Below are positions 48,901-60,900 of a stretch of DNA of 64,000 nt, piece by piece (within the stretch, counting starts at the first letter, position 1; each line of letters starts with the position of its first letter). This stretch comes from Nerophis ophidion (taxonomy: Eukaryota; Chordata; Actinopteri; Syngnathiformes; Syngnathidae). The notes below the pieces were generated by a model. That model did no database searches. It was not told where the DNA came from and saw only the letters and a program-made list of their open reading frames with translations. Where the stretch lies: assembly GCF_033978795.1 (NCBI RefSeq), contig NC_084625.1:35346234-35410233 (forward strand). The letters run 5' to 3'. The position numbers and the translations under genes were made by a program.

Positions 48901-49124
48901 GTTACCAGTGACATTCTTCTTTACTCTCCGCAGGTCAGTTTGCTGAGAATGAAACTAACGAAGTCAACTTCAGAGAGATTCCCTCTCATGTCCTCTCCAA
49001 AGTCTGCATGTACTTCACCTACAAGGTCCGTTACACCAATAGTTCTACAGAAATCCCTGAATTCCCCATCGCTCCAGAGATTGCACTGGAATTGCTCATG
49101 GCGGCTAACTTCCTGGATTGCTAA
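45966..49124 (+). CDS. eloc: Elongin C, complete spliced coding region (112 aa)
   Basis: Adaptor of the elongin BC heterodimer. It links BC-box proteins (VHL, SOCS proteins) to Cullin-2/5 ubiquitin ligases, and with elongin A acts on RNA polymerase II. Coding pieces: ATGG (45966-45969), 46036-46179 and 48934-49124. They join in frame (4+144+191 nt) to 112 codons plus TAA. The protein starts [20 protein letters not shown] and ends [12 protein letters not shown], the Skp1/BTB-like fold whose C-terminal helix binds BC boxes and cullin. Length equals the human protein; from memory it differs by only a few conservative residues near the N-terminus. The splice sites are canonical. Intron 2 (46180-48933) is mostly a MITE hit by a SINE and a Tc1-like element. 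ATTAAA at 49261 may be the poly(A) signal. Confidence 0.97.
46036..46179 (+). CDS. eloc: eloc coding exon 2
   Basis: 144 nt between TGTGTAACAG and CCAG|GTAAGT. Encodes DGEERTYGG to MLSGP. Confidence 0.96.
46501..46722 (+). repeat. SINE S1 fragment inside the MITE
   Basis: CCCCGTGACTGCATGG to CGGGACAAGCAGTAG. It lacks both the head and the (ATGG)n tail. Confidence 0.75.
46807..48393 (-). mobile_element. Tc1-like transposon, family 3
   Basis: Inverted ends CAGTTGTGATCAAAATTATT and AATAATTTTGATCACAACTG, long inner repeats (AATTATTCAAC, TCTCATTGACAAAATTATT) and a flanking TA on the right (48394-48395; the left reads AA). It holds a minus-strand transposase and lies in eloc intron 2. Confidence 0.9.
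47148..48033 (-). pseudogene. Tc1-type transposase, nearly complete but frameshifted (family 3)
   Basis: The minus-strand frame 48033-47515 holds the paired-like HTH region ([38 protein letters not shown]) and the first catalytic Asp in [13 protein letters not shown]. Frame 47537-47148 overlaps it and holds [19 protein letters not shown] and [13 protein letters not shown] (second Asp). The [10 protein letters not shown] motif with the catalytic Glu is still present near 47200-47240, but out of frame and followed by a TGA. It is the best-preserved transposase in the window, yet inactive as read. Confidence 0.9.
48934..49124 (+). CDS. eloc: eloc coding exon 3 and stop
   Basis: Acceptor TTTACTCTCCGCAG. 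Encodes [19 protein letters not shown] onward to the TAA stop. Confidence 0.96.
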
Positions 49125-49260
49125 AGTTGCTCTGGATTGCTCAATTGCAGTAGCCTATAACACTTTTAGAGGGTTTTTGACTATTTAACTTGTGTTGCCG
49201 TAAAAGAAACCACATAAAACATGTTGTTTTTGCATCAGAATATCAGTCATTGTTGTTTGT

Positions 49261-49266
49261 ATTAAA
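49261..49266 (+). terminator. Candidate eloc poly(A) signal
   Basis: ATTAAA, 137 nt after the stop. No other polyadenylation hexamer is nearer. Confidence 0.4.
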
Positions 49267-49861
49267 GGATTTTGTTTTAATGTATGAATAATGGAAGGCT
49301 GCATTGTTCCCCCCCCCACCCGGAATGTGACAGACGGTTGCTTCTCTTGGAATGTCACAGAAGCGTCACTTCTACGAGTATCTTCCCTGCCTCCAGTCTT
49401 ATTAAAGACCTGTTAGAATTGATGGAGCATCATTTGTCAGTTTTCATTTGCAATGTGTTGATATTCTGGAATCATCGACAAAGGATCAGATTAACTGTGA
49501 AGCAGTTGTTAAGACTTAGACAAACTTTAATGATCCACAAGGGACAGTGTTCAACACAGTAGCTCAGTTACAATGATGGAAAGTGTAAGGATGGAAAGGA
49601 CAATGCAGGTATAAATAGACTGGATATAGCAATATAGAATATAACATATCTGCAAATATATTATACTTATTATTATTACACCAGAAATGGAAGAAAACCT
49701 CTCTGGAAAAGTAGATTATTTTTAAATAAGTTCAAATATATGCTAGAATTTTAACATGAGTTAAATGATGAAAGTTAGAAACAATTACTGTGAAATTACC
49801 TCACGATTGGACTTTATGTATGTTATCCCTTAATGGTTCAGTTTATTCCACCACAATTATC
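49267..49861. other. Sequence between eloc and a SINE, nothing assigned
   Basis: A retroposon-like stretch around 49505-49600 (AAACTTTAATGATCCACAAG, then GGGACAGTGTTC) resembles a LINE/SINE 3' end, but its limits are unclear. Confidence 0.4.
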
Positions 49862-50000
49862 TATCCATCCATTGTTACTGCTTATTCCCTTTGAGGTCGC
49901 GGGGGGAGCTGGTGCCTATCTCAGCTACCATCGAGCGGAAGGCAGTGTACACCCTGAACAAGTTGCCACAGACAACATTCACACTCACATTCACACACTT

Positions 50001-50724
50001 GGACTGTTAACACGGACCACCAGTACAAGAAAGGACAGAGCAGGCTGTACTTCCTCAGGAGACTGCACTCCTTCAACATTTGTAGAAAACTCCTGTGGAT
50101 GTACTACCAGTCTGTGGTTGCCAGTGTTCTGTTCTACATGGTAGTGTGCTGGGGGGGCAGTACATCTAAGAAGGACAGCTCCAGACTTGAGAAACTAATC
50201 AGGCGGGCTGGTTCTACAATCGGAATGAAACTGGACTCACTGGTGACGGTGGCAGAGAAGAGGACTGTGGACAAACTAGTGAGCATCCTGGATGATGCCA
50301 GTCACCCTCTGCATAGCGTTATCAGTAGCCAGAGGAGCCTGTTCAGTGCTAGACTGCTTCATCCCAAGTGCAGGACTAATAGACTCAAGAACTCCTTTGT
50401 CCCACACGCCATTAGACTGTACAACTCCTCTCTGGGACGGGGGACGGGGGGTATTAGGATGACAGGGGATGCAAAACATTAACAGTGCAATACGTTTTCA
50501 TAACATGGTCACTACTGCCTACTTTGTCTTGTTATATTCTTATTTTACTGTTATATTGTTCTTCCCATTGTTTTTATTCTTTTTGTAATATTTCTCTATT
50601 TTGTTTCCTTTTAAACCCCCATTATTTACTTTTTACTTTTTTTTTAATTGATCTCAACTCTGTGCACTGCTGCTGGAATTTAAATTTTCCTGAAGGAATC
50701 AATAAAGTACTATCTATCTATCTA
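50001..50724 (+). mobile_element. L2-like LINE, 5'-truncated copy
   Basis: Almost identical to 28067-28806 of the intact copy. It contains the last part of the RT ORF, the same 3' UTR and an ATCTATC tail. Confidence 0.92.
50010..50482 (+). pseudogene. C-terminal fragment of the LINE RT protein
   Basis: Codes for the C-terminal domain only (KKGQSRLYFLRRLHSFN through HAIRLYNSSLGRG), uninterrupted to the stop. It has no start, endonuclease or YADD, so it is not functional. Confidence 0.88.
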
Positions 50725-50912
50725 TATAGTGTTGCCAATCAAACTATCCCCAGGTGCATGTCTTTGGAGGTGGGAGGAATCCGGAGTACCCGGAGGGAAC
50801 CCACGCAGTAAATGGGTGAACATGCAAACTCCAAACAGAAATATCCCTAGCCCAGGGTTGAACCCAGGAATACTCAGGACCTTCGTATTGTGAGGCAGAC
50901 GCACTCACCCAG

Positions 50913-51240
50913 GGGTCTCAAACTCAATGTACCTGGGCGCCACTGGACGCAGAGTCTGAGTGAAGCTGGGCCGCCAGAAAAGATTTCTTCAACAAAATGT
51001 TGCATACTCCTTAGCCTGTCTAGTTGTATAATGACGTTTCAAATTGTATCCCTTGTGCACCGCAACTTTCTCTGTGCAAATAAGACACGTCGGGGTGCCC
51101 CTGTGCTCAACAAAGACATATTGCATCTCCCACTTTTCCTGGAATTGTCTTTGCTCATCACAAACCTTTTTCTTCACTACAGGCTTTGGAAAAGACATGT
51201 TTGGGGTTGTGGAATATATTTGTATTTAGCCGACGCACAG
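50913..51240 (-). mobile_element. hAT-like remnant with a BED-type transposase fragment
   Basis: The left end CAGGGGTCTCAAACTCAATG is a typical hAT terminus. On the minus strand 51198-50989 encodes KWEMQYVFVEHRGTPTCLIC, then KGYNLKRHYTTR, a C2H2/BED-finger segment seen in hAT transposases and their domesticated relatives (ZBED/GTF2IRD2 type). The right end was not found. Confidence 0.65.
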
Positions 51241-51885
51241 AGAATAATGTTATTTCCGCAATGTGTGTCGTTCCAATTTTCCTCCCTACATGGCGGTCGG
51301 ATAATAACCGGCCGGAAAAGTACCGGGATAGCGAGCGCAAAAAAGTGACAGCTCCTGGAGTGTTATCCGGCGTCATATAAAAATATATGTTCATCGTGTG
51401 AGGGAATGCAAATTAAACAATAAAAAAACATAACGATTTCAATTGGTCCAGGTTATCGGGACTGTTATTACTGACAGACAGGTGTCGCGGTGTGACTGCA
51501 GCCGGGAACGTAAGAAAACCCTTGTCTCCATGGCAACGTCTGTCAATTTCACTCATTTGCCCCTTTTCCACAAACGCAGGTGTAGGCAACCCAGAACGTT
51601 GAAAGAGCCATTTTGGACCCAAATAACACAGCGCTGTCAAGCGCCATTCATGTTAAAATTGTAATCAAAAAAAGTTCAGCTCGTGCGAATTAAAACAGAA
51701 GCTAAGCTCCCCCTCCCCTTCCGAAAATACAAATATATAAAATAACTATTGTTTTATAAATATTTCTGTAGTTTCATATTTTTTGATTAACTGCACACAA
51801 ACGGTGTACATTTTGAAGGTTTTAATTTTGTTTTCTCTGTCGACAATTGACAGCCTTGTGTCGCCTTGTATGAAAACAAATTGTC
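51241..51885. other. Region upstream of ube2w, hAT scraps
   Basis: 51577-51660 begins CAGGTGTAGGCAACCCAGAA, a hAT-like terminus followed by GAAAGAGCCATTTTGGACCC. No matching right end is seen. The rest is unassigned. Confidence 0.45.
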
Positions 51886-51961
51886 CGGTCACGTGTCTAC
51901 GTGACGTCCCCGCCTCAACATTACTGCGCGCTGTTGCGTGGAGGCAGGAGGGGCTTCCATC
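51886..51961 (+). promoter_or_regulatory. ube2w: Likely ube2w promoter / 5' UTR
   Basis: Contains an E-box CACGTG (51890-51895), a CRE-like TACGTGACGTC (51898-51908) and GCGCGC-type sequence within 80 nt of the start codon. No TATA box. Such E-box plus CRE pairs are common in housekeeping promoters; use in vivo is inferred. Confidence 0.5.
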
Positions 51962-51976
51962 ATGGCGTCGATGCAG
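51962..51976 (+). CDS. ube2w: ube2w coding exon 1
   Basis: ATG in context ATCATGG. Encodes MASMQ, followed by GTAAGAG. Confidence 0.9.
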
Positions 51977-54900
51977 GTAAGAGCACAAATGACAGCCGCC
52001 GCTAAGTTGACCATGTACCCGCTTTGGCCACAGGCTTTCGGCCTCTTTTTAAGTCACGACGTCATCGACTCAACGGCTTTTGTCCGAAGCCTCCGTGACG
52101 AGTGTGTGAACGCAGTGACATGTCGACCGAAACTGTAGACTGTGGCGGTTGCTGCTAGCATTACTACCGACGTTAGCACATCCTCACCAACACCGAAGGC
52201 TAGCGGACAAACCAGTTAGCCCTTGCTCAAAATACTCATGGCCAACGATGTCGTCTCTTTGCTAACACTCTGATACCACAGCAAATATAATGCCACACCT
52301 GTAATTTCAGTGTATATTCCTTCTGCTGCTCTGTTGAGTTAGCTTGTGAGGCGACCTGTTCCAGTATCCTCTTGAGCTGAACAGGTGCATCGCTTCATCA
52401 TCACAAGAGTTGACCCATTAAGGACACAGTCGAATAAACACCAGGATACACACTCATGGCAATGCTTGTATGTGTGCATTCATCCCTTACGATATTTATC
52501 TTGTATGTATCACGTAGACAAAAGTTGCTACAATGGCAAAACCTAGGGATAGTAGTAAAACAAATCCTCCGTTTCTTGCTTATTAAACTAATTTAATGTC
52601 ATTACTCTTTGCCAAAGTGACATGAAGAGTGGGATTTGTGTCTTGGTTGTTCAAAATGAAGAATGGCACAATTTTGAATGGGGTTTTGTTCTGTATTTGA
52701 TAATGTTTAATACTATAATGTTTGCCCATAACAGAAAAGGCTACAAAAGGAATTATTAGCCCTGCAAAACGATCCACCCCCCGGAATGACGCTTAACGAG
52801 AAAAGTGTACAGAACACCATAACACAGTAAGTACCCTTGTCATGTTTACACTCTTAATTCTAGGGCTGAGCAATTCTGGGGTATCACAGTTAGAAATTAT
52901 ATCACGATTCTCTTAAAAAAAAGTGTATTAGTGAGGTAACAGCATCAAAATCTCACGGTACAATATTGTGACCGAATTAAGGCCACAGTACATTTATTAT
53001 GGGGACGGCGTGGCGCAGTGAAGAGTGGCCGTGCGCGACCTGAGGGTACCTGGTTCAATCCCCACCAAGTACCAACCTCGTCATGTCCGTTGTGTCCTGA
53101 GCAAGACACTTCACCCTTGCTCCTGATGGGTGCTGGTTAGCGCCTTGCATGGTAGCTCCCTCCATCAGTGTGTGAATGTGTGTGAATGGGTGAATGTGGA
53201 AGTAGTGTCAAAGCGCTTTGAGTACCTTGAAGGTAGAAAAGCGCTATACAAGTACAACCCATTATTGTGGTTTTGTGCCAAAATAAAAGGCTTGGTTTAA
53301 AAAAAATCATAATCTGTAAAATGAAGTGGCAGGAATGTACACAGTTACTGTAATTGAACACAAAGGTGTATCATTATATTTATTACTACAAACATGTATT
53401 TTAAGTGCAAATATTTGTGCGGAAACATCCTCATTTTCAAGCAAATGTATATAAAAAAAAAACATTGCGTGTCTTTTAAACTGACAACGTAAACATTCGG
53501 TGTAAAAAGTGTTAAACAATAATGTTCACTTTAGTGTCTTTCAACTTTTACTTAAGTGGAATTTTGTTTAAATATATGTTTGCTAAATGCTGTTTCCCAG
53601 AAAATCTGACAATGCAAAGGGGAACTGAACTTAACGTAAACTTAATTTTCTTAGTAAGAGTTAGTTCCTTATGCCAAATGGTATTCAAGCCAGTGATGTA
53701 TTTATGGTCAAGATCTGTGGTTGTGAAAATTGTCAAAATACAGCGGTTATCTCGGTTTTGGTATCAACCACTTTGGACTAAGGCTGGGAGATATGGCCTT
53801 TTTTTAATATCTCTATTTTTAGGCCATATCGCGATACACGATACATATTTCAATATTTTGCCTTAACCTTGAATGAACACTTGATACATATAATCACAGC
53901 TGTATGATGATTCTATGTGTCTACATTAAAACATTCTTGTTCATACTGCATTAATATATGCTACTTTTAAACCTTCATGTAGAGAAGGAAATCACAACTA
54001 ATTCAATTGACCAAAACTGTATTTATTAAACAGTTATTAGCAGGTGAGTTTTCAAATCATGCTACATATTAGCAGTAATGCTACTTTTGGTAGCTACGCT
54101 TGTGCCCTACGCTTGAAAAATTAAAATTGTCTATTTGACATCTTCCCGCTTGAAGCTGAACCACCGCCAGACGATAGACCCCGTTTTTCTTGGGAATTAA
54201 TTTTTCCTTCTTTTTTTACCAGACTTGCACCTTCTCTCTCTTGTATCACCACTCGCACGACTTCGCTAGCATCACAGCTAACAATATCCATGCTGCTACC
54301 TCTATGCTCCGCGAGGGCGTATACGTATGTGACGTATGACGTGACAGTAGGGACGTGTGTAAGAACCTGCGCTTAATGTCTGTGAGAGGAAACACAAGAA
54401 AGGGTGGGAAGAGCCTGTAGTGTAATGCCAGCAGCTAAAAGCAACTGCGTGAAAACGTATACTCGAATTTCACAATATAGTCATTTTCTATATCGCACAG
54501 AGACAAACACGCGATATATCGATTTATCGCCCAGCCCTAATTTGGACTATATGGTTTTCAATGCAAATTTTTGCCTCAGATATCACACAGGAAGACATTG
54601 CATGTAACAAACACATATGACTGCAAAAAGAAAAGCCACCATGGGGCCGAAGAAAGTTACATGTACTAGCACTCGGATAAAGAAAGTAATAAAACGCTAT
54701 TGAATCCAAGAAATTATTTGTAGCAAAGAACATCTGTCCTCTCATGGCGGTCTTTGCCAACAAGAGTTTTCAGTTAAGGTAAAAGCAATGCAGGGTTTCC
54801 CGCAGTGCTTTGCTGTTAAGCCGACTGCCTTAACAACACAGAGCCACTGCCTAAACTAAAGTCTTAGCAAGCTGCTCCCACTGCAGCACCCAGCACTGTC

Positions 54901-57900
54901 CCACACACAGAACCATCTGATTGGTTACACGCAGAGCGGTAACAGCCAATCAGCAGTGCGTATTCAGAGCGCATGTACAAACCCCGTTTCCATATGAGTT
55001 GGGAAATTGTGTTAGATGTATGAAATACAATGATTTGCAAATAATTTTCAACCTATATTCAGTTGATAGCACTACAAAGACAAGATATTTGATGTTCAAA
55101 CTCATAAACAATATTTTTTTTGTAAATAATAATTAACTTAGAATTTCATGGCTGCAACATGTGCCAAAGTAGTTGGGAAAGGGCATGTTCACCACTGTGT
55201 TACATCACCTTTTATTTTAACAACACTCAATAAACATTTGGGAACTGAGGAAATTAATTGTTGAAGCTTTGAAAGTGGAATTCTTTCCCATTCTTGTTTT
55301 ATGTAGAGCTTTAGTCGTTCAACAGTCCGGGGTCTCTACTGTCGTATTTTACGCTTAATAATGCGCCACACATTTTTGATGGGAGACAGGTCTTGACTGC
55401 AGGCGGGCCAGGAAAGTACCCGCACTCTTTAACTACAAAGCCACGCTGTTGTAACACGTGGCTTGGCATTGTCTTGCTGAAATAAGCTGGGGCGTTCATG
55501 ATAACGTTGCTTGGCTGGCAACATATGTTGTTCCAAAACCTGTATGTACCATTCAGCATTAATGGTGCCTTCACAGATGTGTAAGTTACCCATGCCTTGG
55601 GCACTAATACACCCCCATACCATCACAGATGCTGGCTTTTGAACTTCGCGCCTATAACAATTCGGATGGTTATTTTCCTCTTTGTTCCGGAGGACACCAC
55701 GGCCACAGTTTCCAAATATAATTTGAAATGTGGACTCGTCAGACCACAGAACACTTTTCCACTTTGCTTCAGTCCACCTTAGATGAGCTCGGGCCCAGTG
55801 AAGCCAGCGGTGTTCCTTGGTATTGTTGATAAATGGGTTTTGCTTTGCATAGCAGAGTTTTAACTTGCACTTACAGATGTAGCAACCAACTTTAGTTACT
55901 GACAGTGGTTTTACGAAGTGTTCCTGAGCCCATGTGGTGATATCCTTTACACACTGATGTCTGTTTTTGATGCAGTACCGCCTGAGGGATCAACGGTCCA
56001 TAACATCATCGCTTATATACAGTGATTTACTCAGTATCTCTGAACCTTTTGATAATTTTACGGACCGTAGATAGTAAAATCCCTAAATACCTTGCAATAG
56101 CTCGTTGAGAAATGTTGTTCTAAAACTGTTCGACAATTACAAATTGGTGACCCTCGCCCCATCTTTGTTTGTAAATTACTTAGCATTTCATAGAAGCTGC
56201 TTTTATACCCAATCATGGCACCCACCTGTTCCCAATTAGCCTGCACACCTGTGGGATGTTCCAGAATTTCTCAACGTTATTAGTATTTATTGCCACTTTT
56301 CCCAACTTCTTTGTCACGTGTTGCTGACATCAAATTCTAAAGTTAATGATTATTTGCAAAAAAATTTTTTTATCAGTTTGAACATCAAATATGTTGTCTT
56401 TGTAGCATATTCAACTGAATATGGGTTGAAATGATTTACATTTATATTAACATCTAACACAATTTCCCAACTCATCTGGAAACGGGGTTTGTAACAGCCA
56501 ATCAGCAGTCCGTATTCAGAGCGCATGTAGCAGCCAATCGGCAGTTCGTATTCAGAGCGTATGGAGTCGGTGCTTCTGCGGTGGGGTGAGCAGAAAGGTG
56601 TTTAGCAAGTAAGCATAATGCAGCAAACTCTCCCCAAATTATAATAAACACTTCCAAGGAGGGCTGGGCGATATGGCCTTTTTTTAATATCGCATTATAC
56701 GATATATATCTCGATATTTTGCCTTAACCTTGAAAAATAAGTGTCAAATAAAAATGAGCTGCATAATAGGAAATCAAATAGTGTATGTCCTTTGCAATCT
56801 GGTAGTTTACTGCGGACATTATCTCCTTTTGTTGTTGACTGTTTTTTTCATAAGGTGTTGATCTGGAAATGTTTGCCTCGGCATTTTGATGTGGGCGTGT
56901 GGCACCGATTGGAGATGTTGACATTCGGTGTAAACACTCTTCATTCTTTAGCAGGTGACTTTTCAAATGATGCTATATATAAGCAGTAATGCTACTTTTG
57001 GTAGCAACGCTTGTGCCCCACACTTGACAAATTAAAGTTGTCTGTTTGACAAATTCCTGCTTGAAGCCAAACCACCGCCAAACGATGGACCCCCTGCTGT
57101 TTTTATTGGGAATTAATTCTTCCTTCATTTGTTACCAGATTCGCACTTTCTTTCTCTCGTATTACCACTCGCACAGCTACGCTAGCATCACAGCTAACGT
57201 TACCCATGCTGCTACCTCTCTGCTCCACGAGGGCGTTTACGTATGTGACGTATGACGTAACATTATGTGACGTGTGTAAGAAGGTGCGATTGCTGTTTGT
57301 GAGATGGAGACACAAGAAGGAGTGATAATAGCATGTAGTGTAATGCCAGCAGCTAAAAGCAACTGCGTGAGGACTTATACTCGATTATCACGATATAGTC
57401 ATTTTCTGTATCGCACAGAGACAAACCAGCGATATATAGCCCAGCCCTACTTCCAAGTCAACTACTAGTAACATCACTATGAGCCTGTTGACGTTCTAGA
57501 AACATAAGCGGCAGCTCAGCTTGCTTACAGTCCTTGAGGTGAAGGCTAATTAGCTTTTAGCGTAACGTTAGCTCACTATGCGGTGTGTCCGTGTTACGGA
57601 CAGCAAAGCCCTGTCTGTGAGAGATAGACAAGCATTATTGACCTACAGTCAACAAATAAGTATTTTCACTACCTTTTTCTGTTTTGAAGCAGCAAAAAAG
57701 GACATTATGTTAAATGAAGAGTTTCCTGAAGCTGTCCCTGATAGTTGATATAATAATGTAAGTGCATCATAAAGCCTATATGAACTCCATGGTGTTCAGG
57801 GACTATTTTTTTTTTAGATATAGTTCCATTAATCATTAGTAATGTAGCAGCTTTATTTTGAACGGCAGGGTCACTGCTATCACATGTTGATAAAAATATA

Positions 57901-60900
57901 ACATTTACAAAACAAAAATCAACTACAGGCTTCCCAAATGCTGTAATAAATTAAGCATGATGAGTTGAGCATATGTCAACATATGGTCCCACTTTTAACT
58001 TTTTTTTGTTTTTTTTCAAACGCTTATTGCAAACACGTACTTACAGTAAGTCATTCATTTGACTTTGTAAGTCATTTTGTCACTATTTTGACTTAGTAAA
58101 TTACTAAGTCATTAGTATCTCAGGTAACTAGGACTGTTTTGTTTTTACTATATGGAAAAAATATCGAGATATACTGTGTATCGCCATTCAGCAAATGGAG
58201 CAGAAAACAACCAAAAGTTGTAGGCTTCTTCATGCGACTTCACCGCAGTCTGTAGTCTATTGCCCCCCAGGCTGTGGTGGCAGCGACGAGGTGGAGACGT
58301 GATGGCGACAGGCCGAGTTACACCGATCCTTGCACCCACCCACCCTCTTCCTGGTCCCCTCCCCCTGGAGAGTCACCACCATAACTATCACATTTTCTGG
58401 GGGAAACACTGCAATGTTAAATATTTATCTATTTAATGTGGCATTTCATATATTTTTATGCATGTACAACTAGAATTATTTGCAATACAATGTTGTGTGT
58501 TAATACCTTTTTGGTTTTGAGAATCGATTAAAATGACATTTTGATTAAAAATCTAATCTTGTATGTAGGTACATACAAAACCACTTAGGAGTGGATTGTA
58601 AACAGGACTGACTGTTTGAATTATATAAACTCCATATTGATGAAAATGTAAGTCAAGCTGTGAAATACGCTTGGTCAATGGCCACTCATTTAAAAAATAT
58701 AAAATAAAACCTGTTTTTCTCTTTCATGTACGTCGTTAAGAAATGTTTTCAGTTGGGTCAGGCTCATTTCTTTTCGGCTTTATTTATGGGAGGTCCTGCA
58801 GGGATAGTTGACGGGGCACTACAGTAATATAAACTAATTGAAAGACTCATGTCAATTAATTGGTTAGTGAGAAGGAGGAATGAGTAAGAAGAATCATCAA
58901 GTTATTCGATATAGTGTTTGTTTGGTTTTTTAATACATTTTTGTGCACCTCTTCTGAAATCTAATATTTTGATTAGTTATGGCACTTAGCATGTCTGTGA
59001 ACATCTGTAAAATGAAGTTGTGGCAATAAATAACCAATAAGACGAATTGTAATTTCAGGTAGGATGAATTGGCAGTGTTTCCACCTCTCAAGTGACCCTG
59101 GAGTATTACCAGTCTCTTCCTTATCAAATATTTAAAAGTTGGCATTGCAGTCTGACTTTTAGTGTTCCTTCAATGTGTGTCAGTAATAGGCCGTTTAAAT
59201 GACACTCACAGGTTCACAAGATAAATTCAGTTTTTTTTTTTCAGTTTCCTTAGTAAGTTATTTTTAAGCTTTGGAGTTTATTCCGTGACGACATCTCAGT
59301 CAGACTCTAAATGTTTTGTGCGACTGTCAAAGTATTCCAACCAGTTTTGCTGGCTTCCCTGTTGAACGTGCATCCCGGGCTTGAGATGGTTTGGATGGGT
59401 GTGTCAACACTTTTGAGCAGCCAGGGTTGACCTTAAGCAGGAATTTCCCTCTCGGGTCATGTTTTATTTTTTCTCCCAGCCAGAAGGGCAAGATAATTAT
59501 TTGACACAAACATAAAAATGCTCGCATTGTGGGTTTGTGTGCAACAGATAAGGTGCCCTTTTTTCCCCCAGCCTTGCTTAGAGAACACTGACATTGTTTT
59601 TCAGTTTACAGTACGATCGAGCAGACTGCTTGGCTTTAGTAGCTGATGCAAGGAGTCAAGCAAACAACGCAACTCCTATATACTCACTTTGCCCTTGTCC
59701 TATTGTTTACTTCACTGGACTGACAATTTTAATGTAATACAATGTCCAGTAAAAGATAATAAACAAAACGAAAATGAGTACCGTATTTTTCGGATTATAA
59801 ATCGCTCAAGAGTATACGTCGCACCGGCAAAAAATGCATAATAAAGAAGGAAAAAAACATATATACGTCACACTGGAGTATAAGTCACATTTTTGGGGGA
59901 AATTTATTTGATAAAAACCAACACCAAGAATAGACATTTGAAAAGCAATTTGAAATGAATAAAGAATAGTGAACAACAGGCTGAATAAGTGTACGTTATG
60001 TGACGCATAAATAACCAACTGAGAACGTGCCTGGTTTGTTAACGTAACATATTATGGTAAGAGTCATTCAAATAACTATAACATATAGAACATGTTATTT
60101 GTTTACCAAACAATCTGTCACTCCTTATCGATAAATCCGATGAAATATTCGTCCTCGATGTCGCTTCTAAACAACTCTGCCAACTCCAAAGGTATGCGCC
60201 ACTTCCTCTTGTCGTTTTCTGCTGCATATTTCACTACGTCCAGCTTGTAATCTGTAGTACATGATTTCCTTTTCGGTGCCATTTTTGTTCAGTCCTTCTC
60301 AGTTTTCATAAGTTACCGCCAACGATGAAATGATCCATTTTAATAGCTACGGCAGTAGCATATAGCAGTTAGCATTCCATGACCCACAATGCACTTCTGC
60401 CATGACCCTCCCCCGCCAAATTCTCATAGGTTGATGTGTATGTGACGATTGCTGACGTGTGTGTGACAATTGCTGACATTTTCTTCGTCTCTTCCGCGAA
60501 TGAGAAATCATATTATTTGATATTGTACGGTAATGTGTTAATAATTTCACACAAGTCGCTCCGGAGTATATGTCATAGCCAAACTATGAAAAAAACTGCG
60601 ACATATAGTCTGAAAAATACGCTAGTTTATATATATCCATATTTTCCATTATTATTTTTTTAAGCTACAGACAATTATGTTGAAGAGGAGTAATGATTAA
60701 AATACGATTTCAGGAAGCAAAACGAATAACTTAATAAACACTGTTTGCTTTCCAATGTTTAATTTTGTCTAATTTTTGACCGAGTAATGTTGTAGCCAGG
60801 ACAGAACAGATGAATGTAGCCTACTGTGTTGCTCATTTACATAAAATAATCACCTAATTATTTGCAGTAACTAGGAATAGGCAATATAATGGATTCAGCA

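Larger units (their letters stand above)
49862..50912 (-). mobile_element. SINE S1 (minus) split by a truncated L2-like LINE
   Basis: The S1 3' half lies at 49862-50000 and its head at 50725-50912 (GTTGCCAATCAAACTATCCC to TGAGGCAGACGCAC). About ten S1 bases at the junction are lost. Confidence 0.85.
54940..56563 (+). repeat. 36-bp tandem repeat (3 units) split by a Tc1 copy
   Basis: Units start TAACAGCCAATCAGCAGT and end TATTCAGAGCGCATG: 54940-54975, 56492-56527 and 56528-56563 (the last diverged). The transposon sits exactly between units 1 and 2. Each unit has a CCAAT motif. Confidence 0.9.
54791..58411 (+). mobile_element. Possible long hAT-like element with nested insertions
   Basis: Inverted-type ends CAGGGTTTCCCGCAGTG and GGGGGAAACACTG, with CAATG flush on both sides (54786-54790 and 58412-58416). 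It contains a 36-bp tandem repeat, a Tc1 copy and a family-A MITE. The 5-bp duplication is shorter than the 8 bp normal for hAT and no transposase is seen, so the two ends may belong to different elements. Confidence 0.4.

Noticed and set aside
50989..51198. Host BED-zinc-finger gene
   Set aside because: Lies inside a hAT-like terminus, short, without further exons; better explained as a transposase relic.
57100..57315. Small open frames shared between MITE copies (also at 6966-7244)
   Set aside because: The frames are not conserved between copies and differ in stops; the shared part is at DNA level.
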